A DNA stretch of 21,668 bases from positions 1 to 21,668 of the forward strand of contig CAZVUW010000055.1 in the NCBI GenBank assembly GCA_964629825.1. The letters are read 5' to 3'. Below the pieces are notes generated by a model that made no database searches, was not told the origin of the DNA, and worked only from the letters and a program-made list of their open reading frames with translations. The DNA is from CAZVUW01 sp964629825. Lineage in GTDB: Bacteria > Actinomycetota > Nitriliruptoria > Euzebyales > Egibacteraceae. Within the stretch, counting starts at the first letter, position 1; each line of letters starts with the position of its first letter. Below are positions 7,427-13,499 of the stretch, in pieces. A program made the translations under genes and the position numbers.

Positions 7427-7470
7427 ACCGGTCGTCACTCGACCGGTCGTCACCCAACCGGTCGTCACCC
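7426..7470 (+). repeat. Three 15-bp tandem repeats ahead of the LiaF-like gene
   Basis: Three contiguous units at 7426-7440, 7441-7455 and 7456-7470, consensus (G/A)ACCGGTCGTCAC(T/C)C. They differ only at the first and fourteenth positions, and each contains the palindrome ACCGGT. They end 14 bp before the ATG, just before the AAGGGG ribosome binding site. They look like an operator array or a leader element. If translation began at an ATG at 7398 they would encode PVVT(R/Q/H) repeats in frame. Confidence 0.75.
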
Positions 7471-7484
7471 ATAAGGGGCGTCGC

Positions 7485-8213
7485 ATGGGACTGAACCGCG
7501 CCGGGATCGTCCCCGGGCTGCTGCTGGTGCTCCTCGGACTGGTGTTCCTGCTGGACGCGCTCGGAGCCTTGGACGCCGGTGAGACGCTGGCCGACTGGTG
7601 GCCTCTGGCGATCGTGGCCGTGGGCCTGCTGCGGCTGGCGGACCGCCCGCCGGACCGGATCGGCGGTGCCATCACCGCCGGCATCGGGCTGGTGCTGCTC
7701 GCCTTCTCCCTCGACCTCGCCGACTGGTCGGTGATGGCGTATCTGTGGCCGATCGCCCTCATCGGGGTCGGTGCGTGGCTCGTCTTCGGGCGCGAGCGGA
7801 CGGCCGCAGCGGCCCACGATGACGACGCCGTGTCCGCGATCGTGCTGCTCAGCGGCCGCGAGCTGGCACCCACCAGCTCGGCGTTCCGCGGCGGGTCGCT
7901 GTTCGCCGCGCTCGGCGGCATCGACCTCGACCTGCGCGGCGCGACGCTGCACCCCGAGGGCGCGCGCATCGACGCGACCGTCCTGCTCGGGGGCTGCGAC
8001 ATCAAGGTTCCGCCGGGCTGGCGCGTGCGGATCAGCGGTCCCGCCATCCTGGGGGCGTACGAGAACCACACGCAGCACCAGGTGCTGCCCCCCGACGCTC
8101 CGACGCTCGAGCTGCGCGTGCTCGTGGCGCTCGGGGGCTTGGACGTCAAGCCGGTCGGACCGCCCGTCGCCCCTCCGGTCCCGCCGCCGCCTGGAGCGGC
8201 GGGGCTGAGCTAG
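7485..8213 (+). CDS. LiaF-like membrane protein (envelope-stress family)
   Basis: A 242-aa protein with two halves. Residues 1-105 hold about four membrane segments (PGLLLVLLGLVFLLDALGAL; WWPLAIVAVGLLRLA; GGAITAGIGLVLLAFSL; MAYLWPIALIGVGAWLVF), matching the N-terminal LiaI/LiaF-like region. Residues about 115-225 form a repetitive beta-rich domain (GGSLFAALGGIDLDLRGA; ARIDATVLLGGCDIKVPPGW; LRVLVALGGLDVKPVG) like the LiaF C-terminal, cell-wall-active antibiotic response domain. A Pro-rich tail ends it. In Firmicutes LiaF restrains the LiaRS system; no such kinase is nearby, so regulation is unknown. The chosen ATG at 7485 has AAGGGG six bases upstream. An in-frame ATG at 7398 lacks a ribosome binding site. 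It is convergent with the GNAT gene, with an 11-bp gap. Confidence 0.85.
   Translation: MGLNRAGIVPGLLLVLLGLVFLLDALGALDAGETLADWWPLAIVAVGLLRLADRPPDRIGGAITAGIGLVLLAFSLDLADWSVMAYLWPIALIGVGAWLVFGRERTAAAAHDDDAVSAIVLLSGRELAPTSSAFRGGSLFAALGGIDLDLRGATLHPEGARIDATVLLGGCDIKVPPGWRVRISGPAILGAYENHTQHQVLPPDAPTLELRVLVALGGLDVKPVGPPVAPPVPPPPGAAGLS
8180..8203. terminator. Hairpin at the end of the LiaF-like gene
   Basis: Perfect 8-bp inverted repeat (CCCGCCGC at 8180-8187, GCGGCGGG at 8196-8203) inside the Pro-rich 3' end of the LiaF-like gene, just beyond the convergent GNAT stop. It could act as a two-way terminator between the convergent genes. GC-rich proline codons can produce such repeats by chance. Confidence 0.25.
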
Positions 8214-8224
8214 GCCGAGTCGTC

Positions 8225-8896
8225 CTAGGCGCCGTCCCCGCCGTGGTTGCCGTTGCGGCCCGGTCGACCCCGCGGCCACCAGGGCGGGAGCGGAAGCCGG
8301 AACGGCATCCGCTGATGGGCGGAGGCGCGCAGCACCCGCCGCGGCGTGCTGGCGGACAGCTCGTCAGGGTCCGACGGGTCGGTGGGCAGCTCCATGTCGA
8401 CCCGGCACACCCCGTCGCCCTCGTCGACCCGGGTCGCCCCGAGCGACTCCAGGATGTCGAGCATGGCGTCGTTCTCGGCCAGCACGTAGTTGCGCAGCGT
8501 GCGGATGCCGTGCTCCGCGGCTGAGCGGGCGATCAGCTCGAGGAACGCCGTGCCGAGCCCGCGGCCCTGGTAGCGGTCCAGCACGGTGATCGCCGCCTCG
8601 GCCACGTCCGGCTCGTCGGCCAGGCGGGCGTAGCGCGCGACGCCCATGCCCGGCTCCTCGGGGGCGTCCGGGTCCAGGGCGACCCAGGCGACGTGGTTCT
8701 CGCCGTCGACCTCGGTCAGGTAGCGCAGCTGCGCATCGGTGAGGCGCTCCACCGGAGCATGGAAGCGCAGGAAGCGCGACTGCGGCGACAGCTGCTGGAG
8801 ACCCTCCTGTAGCCGCCACTTGTCATCCGGCCGGATCGGGCGGATGAGGGCGCGGGTGCCGTCGCGCAGCACGACGATGCGCTCGTCGGTGGTCAC
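8225..8896 (-). CDS. GNAT family N-acetyltransferase, Pat/PatZ-like
   Basis: Acetyl-CoA-dependent acyltransferase resembling the acetyltransferase domain of protein lysine acetyltransferases such as PatZ and mycobacterial Pat. The first block is VLRDGTRALIRPIRPDD; LSPQSRFLRFHAPVERLTDAQLRYLTEVD is also typical of that subgroup. The acetyl-CoA loop is DRYQGRGLGTAFL, with QGRGLG at 110-115, and ENDAML follows at 141-146. No cyclic-nucleotide or CoA-ligase domain is attached. The C-terminal 40 residues are Arg/Pro-rich. I prefer GTG at 8896, preceded by AGGGGG; an ATG at 8944 adds 16 residues but has no ribosome binding site. It lies about 80 bp after pup on the same strand and may share its transcript. 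Substrate unknown. Confidence 0.88.
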   Translation of the reverse strand: MTTDERIVVLRDGTRALIRPIRPDDKWRLQEGLQQLSPQSRFLRFHAPVERLTDAQLRYLTEVDGENHVAWVALDPDAPEEPGMGVARYARLADEPDVAEAAITVLDRYQGRGLGTAFLELIARSAAEHGIRTLRNYVLAENDAMLDILESLGATRVDEGDGVCRVDMELPTDPSDPDELSASTPRRVLRASAHQRMPFRLPLPPWWPRGRPGRNGNHGGDGA

Positions 8897-8975
8897 CCAT
8901 CCCCCTGTGTCGAATGCGGTCGGTTCCCGAGCCGCATTCAACATGCTGCGGGGGACGTCGTTCAGACGGTGCCCG

Positions 8976-9161
8976 CTACTGGCCGCCCTTCTGCACGTAG
9001 TTCTTGACGAACTCCTCGGCGTTCTCCTCCAGGACCTCGTCGATCTCGTCGAGCAGGTCGTCGACGTCGGAGGTGTCGACCGTCGCCGTGGACTCGGTCT
9101 CGGCGACCTGCTCCTCTTCCTCCTGCTTGGTCCGCTGCTTGCGAACCTGGCCGTCGCTCAT
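8976..9161 (-). CDS. pup: Prokaryotic ubiquitin-like protein Pup
   Basis: Small protein modifier linked to lysines of proteasome substrates. The 61-aa product is highly acidic and probably disordered in its N-terminal half. The C-terminal half, DVDDLLDEIDEVLEENAEEF, forms the coiled coil with ARC, and it ends VKNYVQKGGQ. The terminal Gln means Dop must deamidate it to Glu before ligation by PafA, as in mycobacteria. ATG at 9161 has GGAG seven bases upstream. A TACACT -10 at 9195-9200 gives it its own promoter. It lies downstream of dop on the same strand, but a plus-strand lipoprotein gene sits between them, and prcB does not follow it. Confidence 0.97.
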   Translation of the reverse strand: MSDGQVRKQRTKQEEEEQVAETESTATVDTSDVDDLLDEIDEVLEENAEEFVKNYVQKGGQ

Positions 9162-9194
9162 CGATCACTCCCGGTGTTCGCTCGACTTCCTTGG

Positions 9195-9200
9195 AGTGTA
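9195..9200 (-). promoter_or_regulatory. Probable -10 of the pup promoter
   Basis: TACACT on the minus strand, of the actinobacterial TANNNT type, 33 bp upstream of the pup ATG. It would give a short leader of about 27 nt that includes the GGAG ribosome binding site. No good -35 is visible at 17-18 bp. Confidence 0.45.
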
Positions 9201-9253
9201 GCCAGGCACCCCGTCGGGAACGCCTCGGCGAGACACTTGAAAGGGCAGCAGGT

Positions 9254-9445
9254 ATGCGCAAGGGACGGAGGGCACGCCGACTGGTGGCGGCGCTGCTGAT
9301 CACGGCGGGCCTGGCGACGGGCTGCGACGCCGAGCCGGCGACCACGACCGAGTCGGGTGAGGAGCCGACCCTTCCGGGCGAGCCGGGAGCGCCGCCGACG
9401 CCGGAGACCCCCGCGCCGGACGCCGGCACGTCCACGGAGGGCTAG
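9254..9445 (+). CDS. Small putative lipoprotein between pup and dop
   Basis: A 63-aa protein with a basic start (MRKGRRARR), a hydrophobic stretch (LVAALLITAG) and a lipobox LATGC that gives lipid-modified Cys24. The mature part of about 40 residues is a Pro/Glu/Thr-rich, low-complexity tail with no recognisable domain. ATG at 9254 is preceded by AGCAGG. The frame opens upstream at 9191 but those codons lack the signal sequence pattern. It runs opposite to pup and dop: divergent from pup by 92 bp and overlapping the dop stop by sharing CTAG at 9442-9445. The gene is supported only by the signal peptide and lipobox. It is not a family I recognise. Confidence 0.6.
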   Translation: MRKGRRARRLVAALLITAGLATGCDAEPATTTESGEEPTLPGEPGAPPTPETPAPDAGTSTEG

Positions 9446-10926
9446 CGGGACAGCTCGGCGAGCAGCTCGGCCGCTGTGGCCGAGCGGTCGATCAGCTCAC
9501 CGGTCATCGCCTTGCCGCCGCGCCCGGGATCCATCATCGGCACCCGCTGCAGGCTCTCGCCGCCGATGTCGAAGATGATCGAGTCCCAGCCGGCGGCTGC
9601 GACGCTATCGCGGAACTTCTCCAGGCAGCGCCCGCGGAAGTAGGCGCGGGTGTCCTCGGGCGGGTTTGTGATGGCGGCCTGCACCTCGGCCTCGTCGACC
9701 AGCCGCTCCATCCGACCCGTGGCCGCCAGGCGGTTGTAGAGGCCCTTGTCGAGGCGCACGTCGTGGTACTGCAAGTCGACGAGCTTCAGCTTGTCGGCCT
9801 TCCAGTCGAGCCCGTCGCGCTCTATGTAGCGCAGCAGCAGCCGGTACTTGGTGACCCAGTCGACAACACCGTCGAGCGACAGCGGGTCGTGCTCGAGGCC
9901 CGTGAGGATGCGCTCCCAGACCCGGCAGACGTCGGCGCCCCACTCCGGCCCGCGTCCGTCCTCGCAGTACTTGACGGCGAGGTCCAGGTAATGCCACTGC
10001 AGCTCGATCGGGGTGATCGTCGAGTCGTCGGCGCGCGTCAGCGGCTGGCGGCACGTCAGGTCGTGCGAGACGGCGTGCAGCGCCTTCACGGGCTGCGCAA
10101 GGGAGGGCGGCTCGGGCAGGAAGCGGTCCTCGAGCATCGACAGGACCAGCGCGGTCGAGCCGAGCTTCAGGAAGGTGCACAGCTCGGACATGTTCGCGTC
10201 GCCGATGATCACGTGCAGGCGGCGGAAGCGATCCGGGTCGGCGTGGGGCTCGTCGCGCGTGTTGACGATGGGCCGCTTGAGCGTGGTCTCGAGCCCGACC
10301 TCGACCTCGAAGAAGTCGGCCCGCTGCGAGATCTGGTAGGGCACGTCGAGGTCGAACTCGTTCCCGAGGCGCCCCGCCCCCACCATGATCTGGCGTGACA
10401 CGAAGAACGGCGTGATCTGCCGCACGAGCTCCCCGAACGGCAGGCTGCGCTCGAGGATGTAGTTCTCGTGCATGCCGTAGGCGGAGCCCTTGCCGTCCGT
10501 GTTGTTCTTCGTGATGACGATCCGGCCCGGGCCGCCCGGCAGCAGCTCCCCCGCGCGAGCGGCCGCGCGCTCCAGGATCCGCTCCCCCGCCTTGTCCCAG
10601 ACCACTGCGTCGTAGGGGTTGGACACCTCGGGCGAGGAGTACTCGGGGTGGGCGTGATCGACGTAGAAGCGCGCCCCGTTGGTCAGGATCGAGTTCGCCA
10701 GCCCGACGTCGTCCTCGGGCGGCGGCTCGTGCGCACCCGGCTGCGTGAACCCGCGCGCGTCCCGCAGCGGGTTCTCCTCCTCGTAGTCCCAACGCGCCCG
10801 CGGCCGGCCATCCGCGGAGTAGGCGTTGACGACCAGCGAGGACGCGAGGACCGGGTTGAAGTCAGGCCTGCCGATGACGGAGATGCCGTACTCCGTCTCG
10901 GTGCCCATGTACTTCGTGATCGCCAC
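9442..10926 (-). CDS. dop: Pup deamidase/depupylase Dop
   Basis: Dop converts the C-terminal Gln of Pup to Glu and also removes Pup from substrates. The protein shows YMGTETEYGIS, the insertion WDYEEENPLRDARGF with an acidic Pro-rich stretch (the Dop-loop region missing in PafA), and NGARFYVDHAHPEYSSPE with Asp90 at the position of the catalytic Asp95 of mycobacterial Dop. Later blocks are KNNTDGKGSAYGMHENY, QRADFFEVEVGLETTLKRPI, NTRDEPHAD and LHVIIGDANMSEL. I start at GTG 10926 (494 aa), which aligns with the mycobacterial start; the frame opens at 10980 and an ATG at 10908 is also possible. It is divergent from the ABC exporter and shares a stop tetranucleotide with the small lipoprotein gene. 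Confidence 0.96.
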   Translation of the reverse strand: MAITKYMGTETEYGISVIGRPDFNPVLASSLVVNAYSADGRPRARWDYEEENPLRDARGFTQPGAHEPPPEDDVGLANSILTNGARFYVDHAHPEYSSPEVSNPYDAVVWDKAGERILERAAARAGELLPGGPGRIVITKNNTDGKGSAYGMHENYILERSLPFGELVRQITPFFVSRQIMVGAGRLGNEFDLDVPYQISQRADFFEVEVGLETTLKRPIVNTRDEPHADPDRFRRLHVIIGDANMSELCTFLKLGSTALVLSMLEDRFLPEPPSLAQPVKALHAVSHDLTCRQPLTRADDSTITPIELQWHYLDLAVKYCEDGRGPEWGADVCRVWERILTGLEHDPLSLDGVVDWVTKYRLLLRYIERDGLDWKADKLKLVDLQYHDVRLDKGLYNRLAATGRMERLVDEAEVQAAITNPPEDTRAYFRGRCLEKFRDSVAAAGWDSIIFDIGGESLQRVPMMDPGRGGKAMTGELIDRSATAAELLAELSR

Positions 10927-10953
10927 TTCGGTTCCGAGTGTCGGGGTTGGCCG

Positions 10954-10990
10954 ATCGTATGTCCGGCCGCCTCGGCGCACACGCTAGCGT
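10954..10990. promoter_or_regulatory. Back-to-back dop and ABC promoters with a 10-bp palindrome
   Basis: The 71-bp divergent gap holds TACGAT (10954-10959, minus) as a -10 for dop and TAGCGT (10985-10990, plus) as a -10 for the ABC genes. The latter is half of the perfect palindrome ACGCTAGCGT at 10981-10990. The ABC -10 is 7 bp from its ATG, so that transcript would be leaderless. The palindrome could be an operator acting on one or both genes. Confidence 0.4.
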
Positions 10991-10997
10991 GGCCCGG

Positions 10998-11924
10998 ATG
11001 GCAGCACCGGTGGTAGAGGCCCGCGGTCTCACGAAGCGCTTCGGTGACTTCGTGGCCGTCGACGGCATCGACTTCGAGGTCCGCGCCGGCGAGTCGTTCG
11101 GCTTCCTCGGCCCCAACGGCGCCGGCAAGAGCTCGACCATGCGCATGATCGGCGCCACCTCACCGGTCTCCGACGGCAAGCTGCGGGTGCTCGGCCTCGA
11201 CCCCGGATCCGACGGCGCCGCCATCCGCGCCCGGCTGGGCGTCGTGCCGCAGGAGGACGCGCTCGACGCCGAGCTGACGGTGTCGGAGAACCTGATGATC
11301 TACGGGCGCTACTTCGACCTGCCGCGGCCCGTCATCCGCGAGCGGATCGACTCCCTGCTCGATTTCGTCCAGCTCTCCGACCGCGCGAGCGCCAAGGTCG
11401 ACCGCCTCTCCGGCGGGATGAAGCGACGACTGACCATCGCGCGCTCCCTGATCAACGACCCGGAGCTGCTGCTGCTGGACGAGCCGACCACGGGACTGGA
11501 CCCGCAGGCGCGCCACCTCCTCTGGGACCGGCTCTTCCGGCTCAAGCAGCGCGGGGTGAGCCTGATCGTGACCACCCACTACATGGACGAGGCCGAGCAG
11601 CTGTGCGACCGGCTCGTGGTCATGGACCAAGCGCGGATCGTCGCCGAGGGCGCGCCGCGCGACCTCATCCGCAGCCACTCCACGCGCGAGGTGCTGGAGC
11701 TGCGCTTCCCGATCGGCGAGCAGGAGGCCGCCCTTGCCCGCCTCGAGGGGCTCGTCCCCCGCATCGAGGCGCTGCCGGACCGGCTGCTGCTGTACAGCGA
11801 CGACGCCGAGGCCACGTCGGCCCAGGTGCACCGGCTCGGCCTGACCCCGGTAAGCGTCGTCGTGCGCCGCAGCACGCTCGAGGACGTCTTCCTGCGGCTC
11901 ACCGGCCGCCAGCTGGTGGACTAG
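10998..11924 (+). CDS. ABC-2 type exporter, ATPase subunit (DrrA-like)
   Basis: Nucleotide-binding subunit of an ABC exporter similar to daunorubicin-resistance DrrA. In 308 aa the motifs are: Walker A GPNGAGKSS (38-46), Q-loop VVPQEDALD with Gln85, signature RLSGGMKRRL, Walker B LLLLDEPTTGLD (157-168), and the switch histidine in TTHYMDEAE (His194). The C-terminal 90 residues form the extra domain found in DrrA-type ATPases, ending RRSTLEDVFLRLTGRQL. The ATG at 10998 has no ribosome binding site but a TAGCGT -10 lies 7 bp before it, suggesting a leaderless start. It is followed four bases later by the first permease gene. Substrate unknown: drug, lipid or antibiotic-like compound. Confidence 0.94.
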   Translation: MAAPVVEARGLTKRFGDFVAVDGIDFEVRAGESFGFLGPNGAGKSSTMRMIGATSPVSDGKLRVLGLDPGSDGAAIRARLGVVPQEDALDAELTVSENLMIYGRYFDLPRPVIRERIDSLLDFVQLSDRASAKVDRLSGGMKRRLTIARSLINDPELLLLDEPTTGLDPQARHLLWDRLFRLKQRGVSLIVTTHYMDEAEQLCDRLVVMDQARIVAEGAPRDLIRSHSTREVLELRFPIGEQEAALARLEGLVPRIEALPDRLLLYSDDAEATSAQVHRLGLTPVSVVVRRSTLEDVFLRLTGRQLVD

Positions 11925-11928
11925 GGCC

Positions 11929-12696
11929 ATGGCCGCTCCAGCCCTGCGCGTCCTCGAGGGCCAGCTGCGCGCGTATCGGCACACCTGGCGAGGCTCGGCC
12001 ATCTCGACGTTCCTGATGCCGATCCTGTACCTGAGCGCCATGGGGATGGGGCTGGGGACCCTCGTGGATCGCAGCGGAGGACTCGAGGGCCTCACCTACG
12101 TGCAGTTCGTCGGCACCGGTCTGCTGGCGGCCAGCGCGATGCAGGTCGCCGCCAGCGACGGGATGTTCCCGGTCATGGCCGGCATGAAGTGGCGCAAGAC
12201 CTACCACGCGGCCCTCGCCACCCCGGTGACCCACCGCGACCTCGTCCTCGGCCACCTCGGCTGGGTCGTCCTGCGGCTGCTGCTCGCCTCGGCCGTGTAC
12301 GCCGTGGTGCTGGCCGTCTTCGACGTGGCGGGCATCGCGCGCACCATCCTCGGGGTGGGCCCGGCGGTGCTCACCGGGCTGGCCTTCGCCGCCCCGATCA
12401 TGGCCCTGGCGTCGCGGCTGGAGACGGACTACCTGCTGTCGGCCGTGTTCCGGTTCGGGGTTCTGCCCCTGTTCCTCTTCTCCGGCACCTTCTTCCCGGT
12501 CGAGCGCCTGCCCGAGTGGGCGCAGCCCCTGGCGGTCCTGACGCCCCTCTGGCACGGCGTCCAGCTGACGCGGGCGCTCGTCCTGGGCGCTCCCCCGGCG
12601 CTGCACCCGGTGCTGCACGTGGCCGTGCTCGCGGCCTGCTTCGCCGTGGGGACCTGGCTCACCCTCGGCGGCTTCCGCAGGCGGTTGGTCCTGTGA
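11929..12696 (+). CDS. ABC-2 type exporter permease, first
   Basis: Integral membrane subunit of 255 aa with about six membrane segments in the ABC-2 pattern. These include STFLMPILYLSAMGMGLGTL, the re-entrant region YVQFVGTGLLAASAMQVAASDG, WVVLRLLLASAVYAVVLAVF, FGVLPLFLFSGTFFPVERLP and a last segment VLAACFAVGTWLTLGGF. The LPLFLFSGTFFPVERLPEW and LTPLWHGVQLTRAL blocks are shared by DrrB/NodJ-type permeases. ATG at 11929 follows the ATPase stop by four bases. Its stop overlaps the GTG of the next permease (GTGA). It is clearly paralogous to that gene, so the transporter probably has a heterodimeric membrane core. Confidence 0.92.
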   Translation: MAAPALRVLEGQLRAYRHTWRGSAISTFLMPILYLSAMGMGLGTLVDRSGGLEGLTYVQFVGTGLLAASAMQVAASDGMFPVMAGMKWRKTYHAALATPVTHRDLVLGHLGWVVLRLLLASAVYAVVLAVFDVAGIARTILGVGPAVLTGLAFAAPIMALASRLETDYLLSAVFRFGVLPLFLFSGTFFPVERLPEWAQPLAVLTPLWHGVQLTRALVLGAPPALHPVLHVAVLAACFAVGTWLTLGGFRRRLVL

Positions 12697-13490
12697 GCGT
12701 GCTCGTCCCCGCCGTCCTGCGCCGACGCCGGCGTGCGCTGCACCTGATGGAGCGCAACCTGATGGTGTACCGGCACGCGTGGCTGCTGCTGGTCTCGGGA
12801 GCGGTCGAGCCGCTCTTCTACCTGTTCGCCATCGGCTTCGGAGTCGGCGGCCTGGTCGGTGACGTCAGCGCCGGCTCCGCGCCCCAGGTCTCCTATGCCG
12901 AGTTCGTGGCGCCGGCGCTGCTGGCCGCCTCAGCCATGAACGGCGCCATCTACGAGTCCACGATCAACATCTTCAGCAAGCTGCGCTACGCCAAGACCTA
13001 CGACGCGATGCTCACCACGCCGATGGAGCCGCGCGACATCGCCTTCGGCGAGGTCATGTGGTGCCAGCTGCGCGGCCTGCTCTACGCCGTCGGGTTCATC
13101 ATCGTGATGCTGGTCCTCGGCCTTGCACCCTCACCGCTCGGCGCGCTGCTCGCCATACCGGCGTCGGTGCTGATCGGCCTGGCCTTCAGCGCGGTGGGCA
13201 CGGCCGCTGCGACGCTGATCCGCTCGTGGCAGGACATGGACCTGGTCCAGTTCGTGACCCTGCCGCTGTTCCTGTTCTCCGCGACCTTCTTCCCGCTCGA
13301 GGTCTACCCCGCCGCCGTGCGCCCGGTCGTCCAGATGTCGCCGCTCTACCACGGCGTCGAGCTGCTGCGCTCCCTGACGCTCGGCGCCGTGGACGCGGGC
13401 GTGCTGGTCAACATCGCCTACCTCGCGACGATGACCGCCTTCGGCATGGTCGCCGCCGACCGCCGGATCGAGCGCCTCCTGCGCGCCTGA
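12693..13490 (+). CDS. ABC-2 type exporter permease, second
   Basis: Second membrane subunit, 265 aa, starting at GTG 12693 which overlaps the preceding stop (GTGA), so the two are translationally coupled. The same family blocks occur: LLVSGAVEPLFYLFAIGFGVG, YAEFVAPALLAASAMNGAIYEST, KTYDAMLTTPMEPRDIAFGEV, TLPLFLFSATFFPLEVYP and MSPLYHGVELLRSL. About six membrane segments are expected. Its N-terminus is Arg-rich (LRRRRRALH). It probably pairs with the first permease and the DrrA-like ATPase. The operon converges on arc with only nine bases between the stop codons. Confidence 0.92.
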   Translation: MSVLVPAVLRRRRRALHLMERNLMVYRHAWLLLVSGAVEPLFYLFAIGFGVGGLVGDVSAGSAPQVSYAEFVAPALLAASAMNGAIYESTINIFSKLRYAKTYDAMLTTPMEPRDIAFGEVMWCQLRGLLYAVGFIIVMLVLGLAPSPLGALLAIPASVLIGLAFSAVGTAAATLIRSWQDMDLVQFVTLPLFLFSATFFPLEVYPAAVRPVVQMSPLYHGVELLRSLTLGAVDAGVLVNIAYLATMTAFGMVAADRRIERLLRA

Positions 13491-13499
13491 GCGCCCGGC

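Noticed and set aside
7426..7470. CRISPR-like array
   Set aside because: The units are contiguous 15-mers without spacers; no cas genes nearby.
5811..7484. Upstream extension of the LiaF-like frame
   Set aside because: Antisense to the CBS-BON gene; the start at 7485 has a ribosome binding site and begins the first membrane segment.
7371..8279. Minus-strand frame of 302 codons opposite the LiaF-like gene
   Set aside because: Arg/Gln/His-rich antisense composition, while the plus strand encodes clear membrane segments.
13491..13499. Terminator between the convergent exporter and arc genes
   Set aside because: Only nine bases separate the stop codons and no inverted repeat is visible there.
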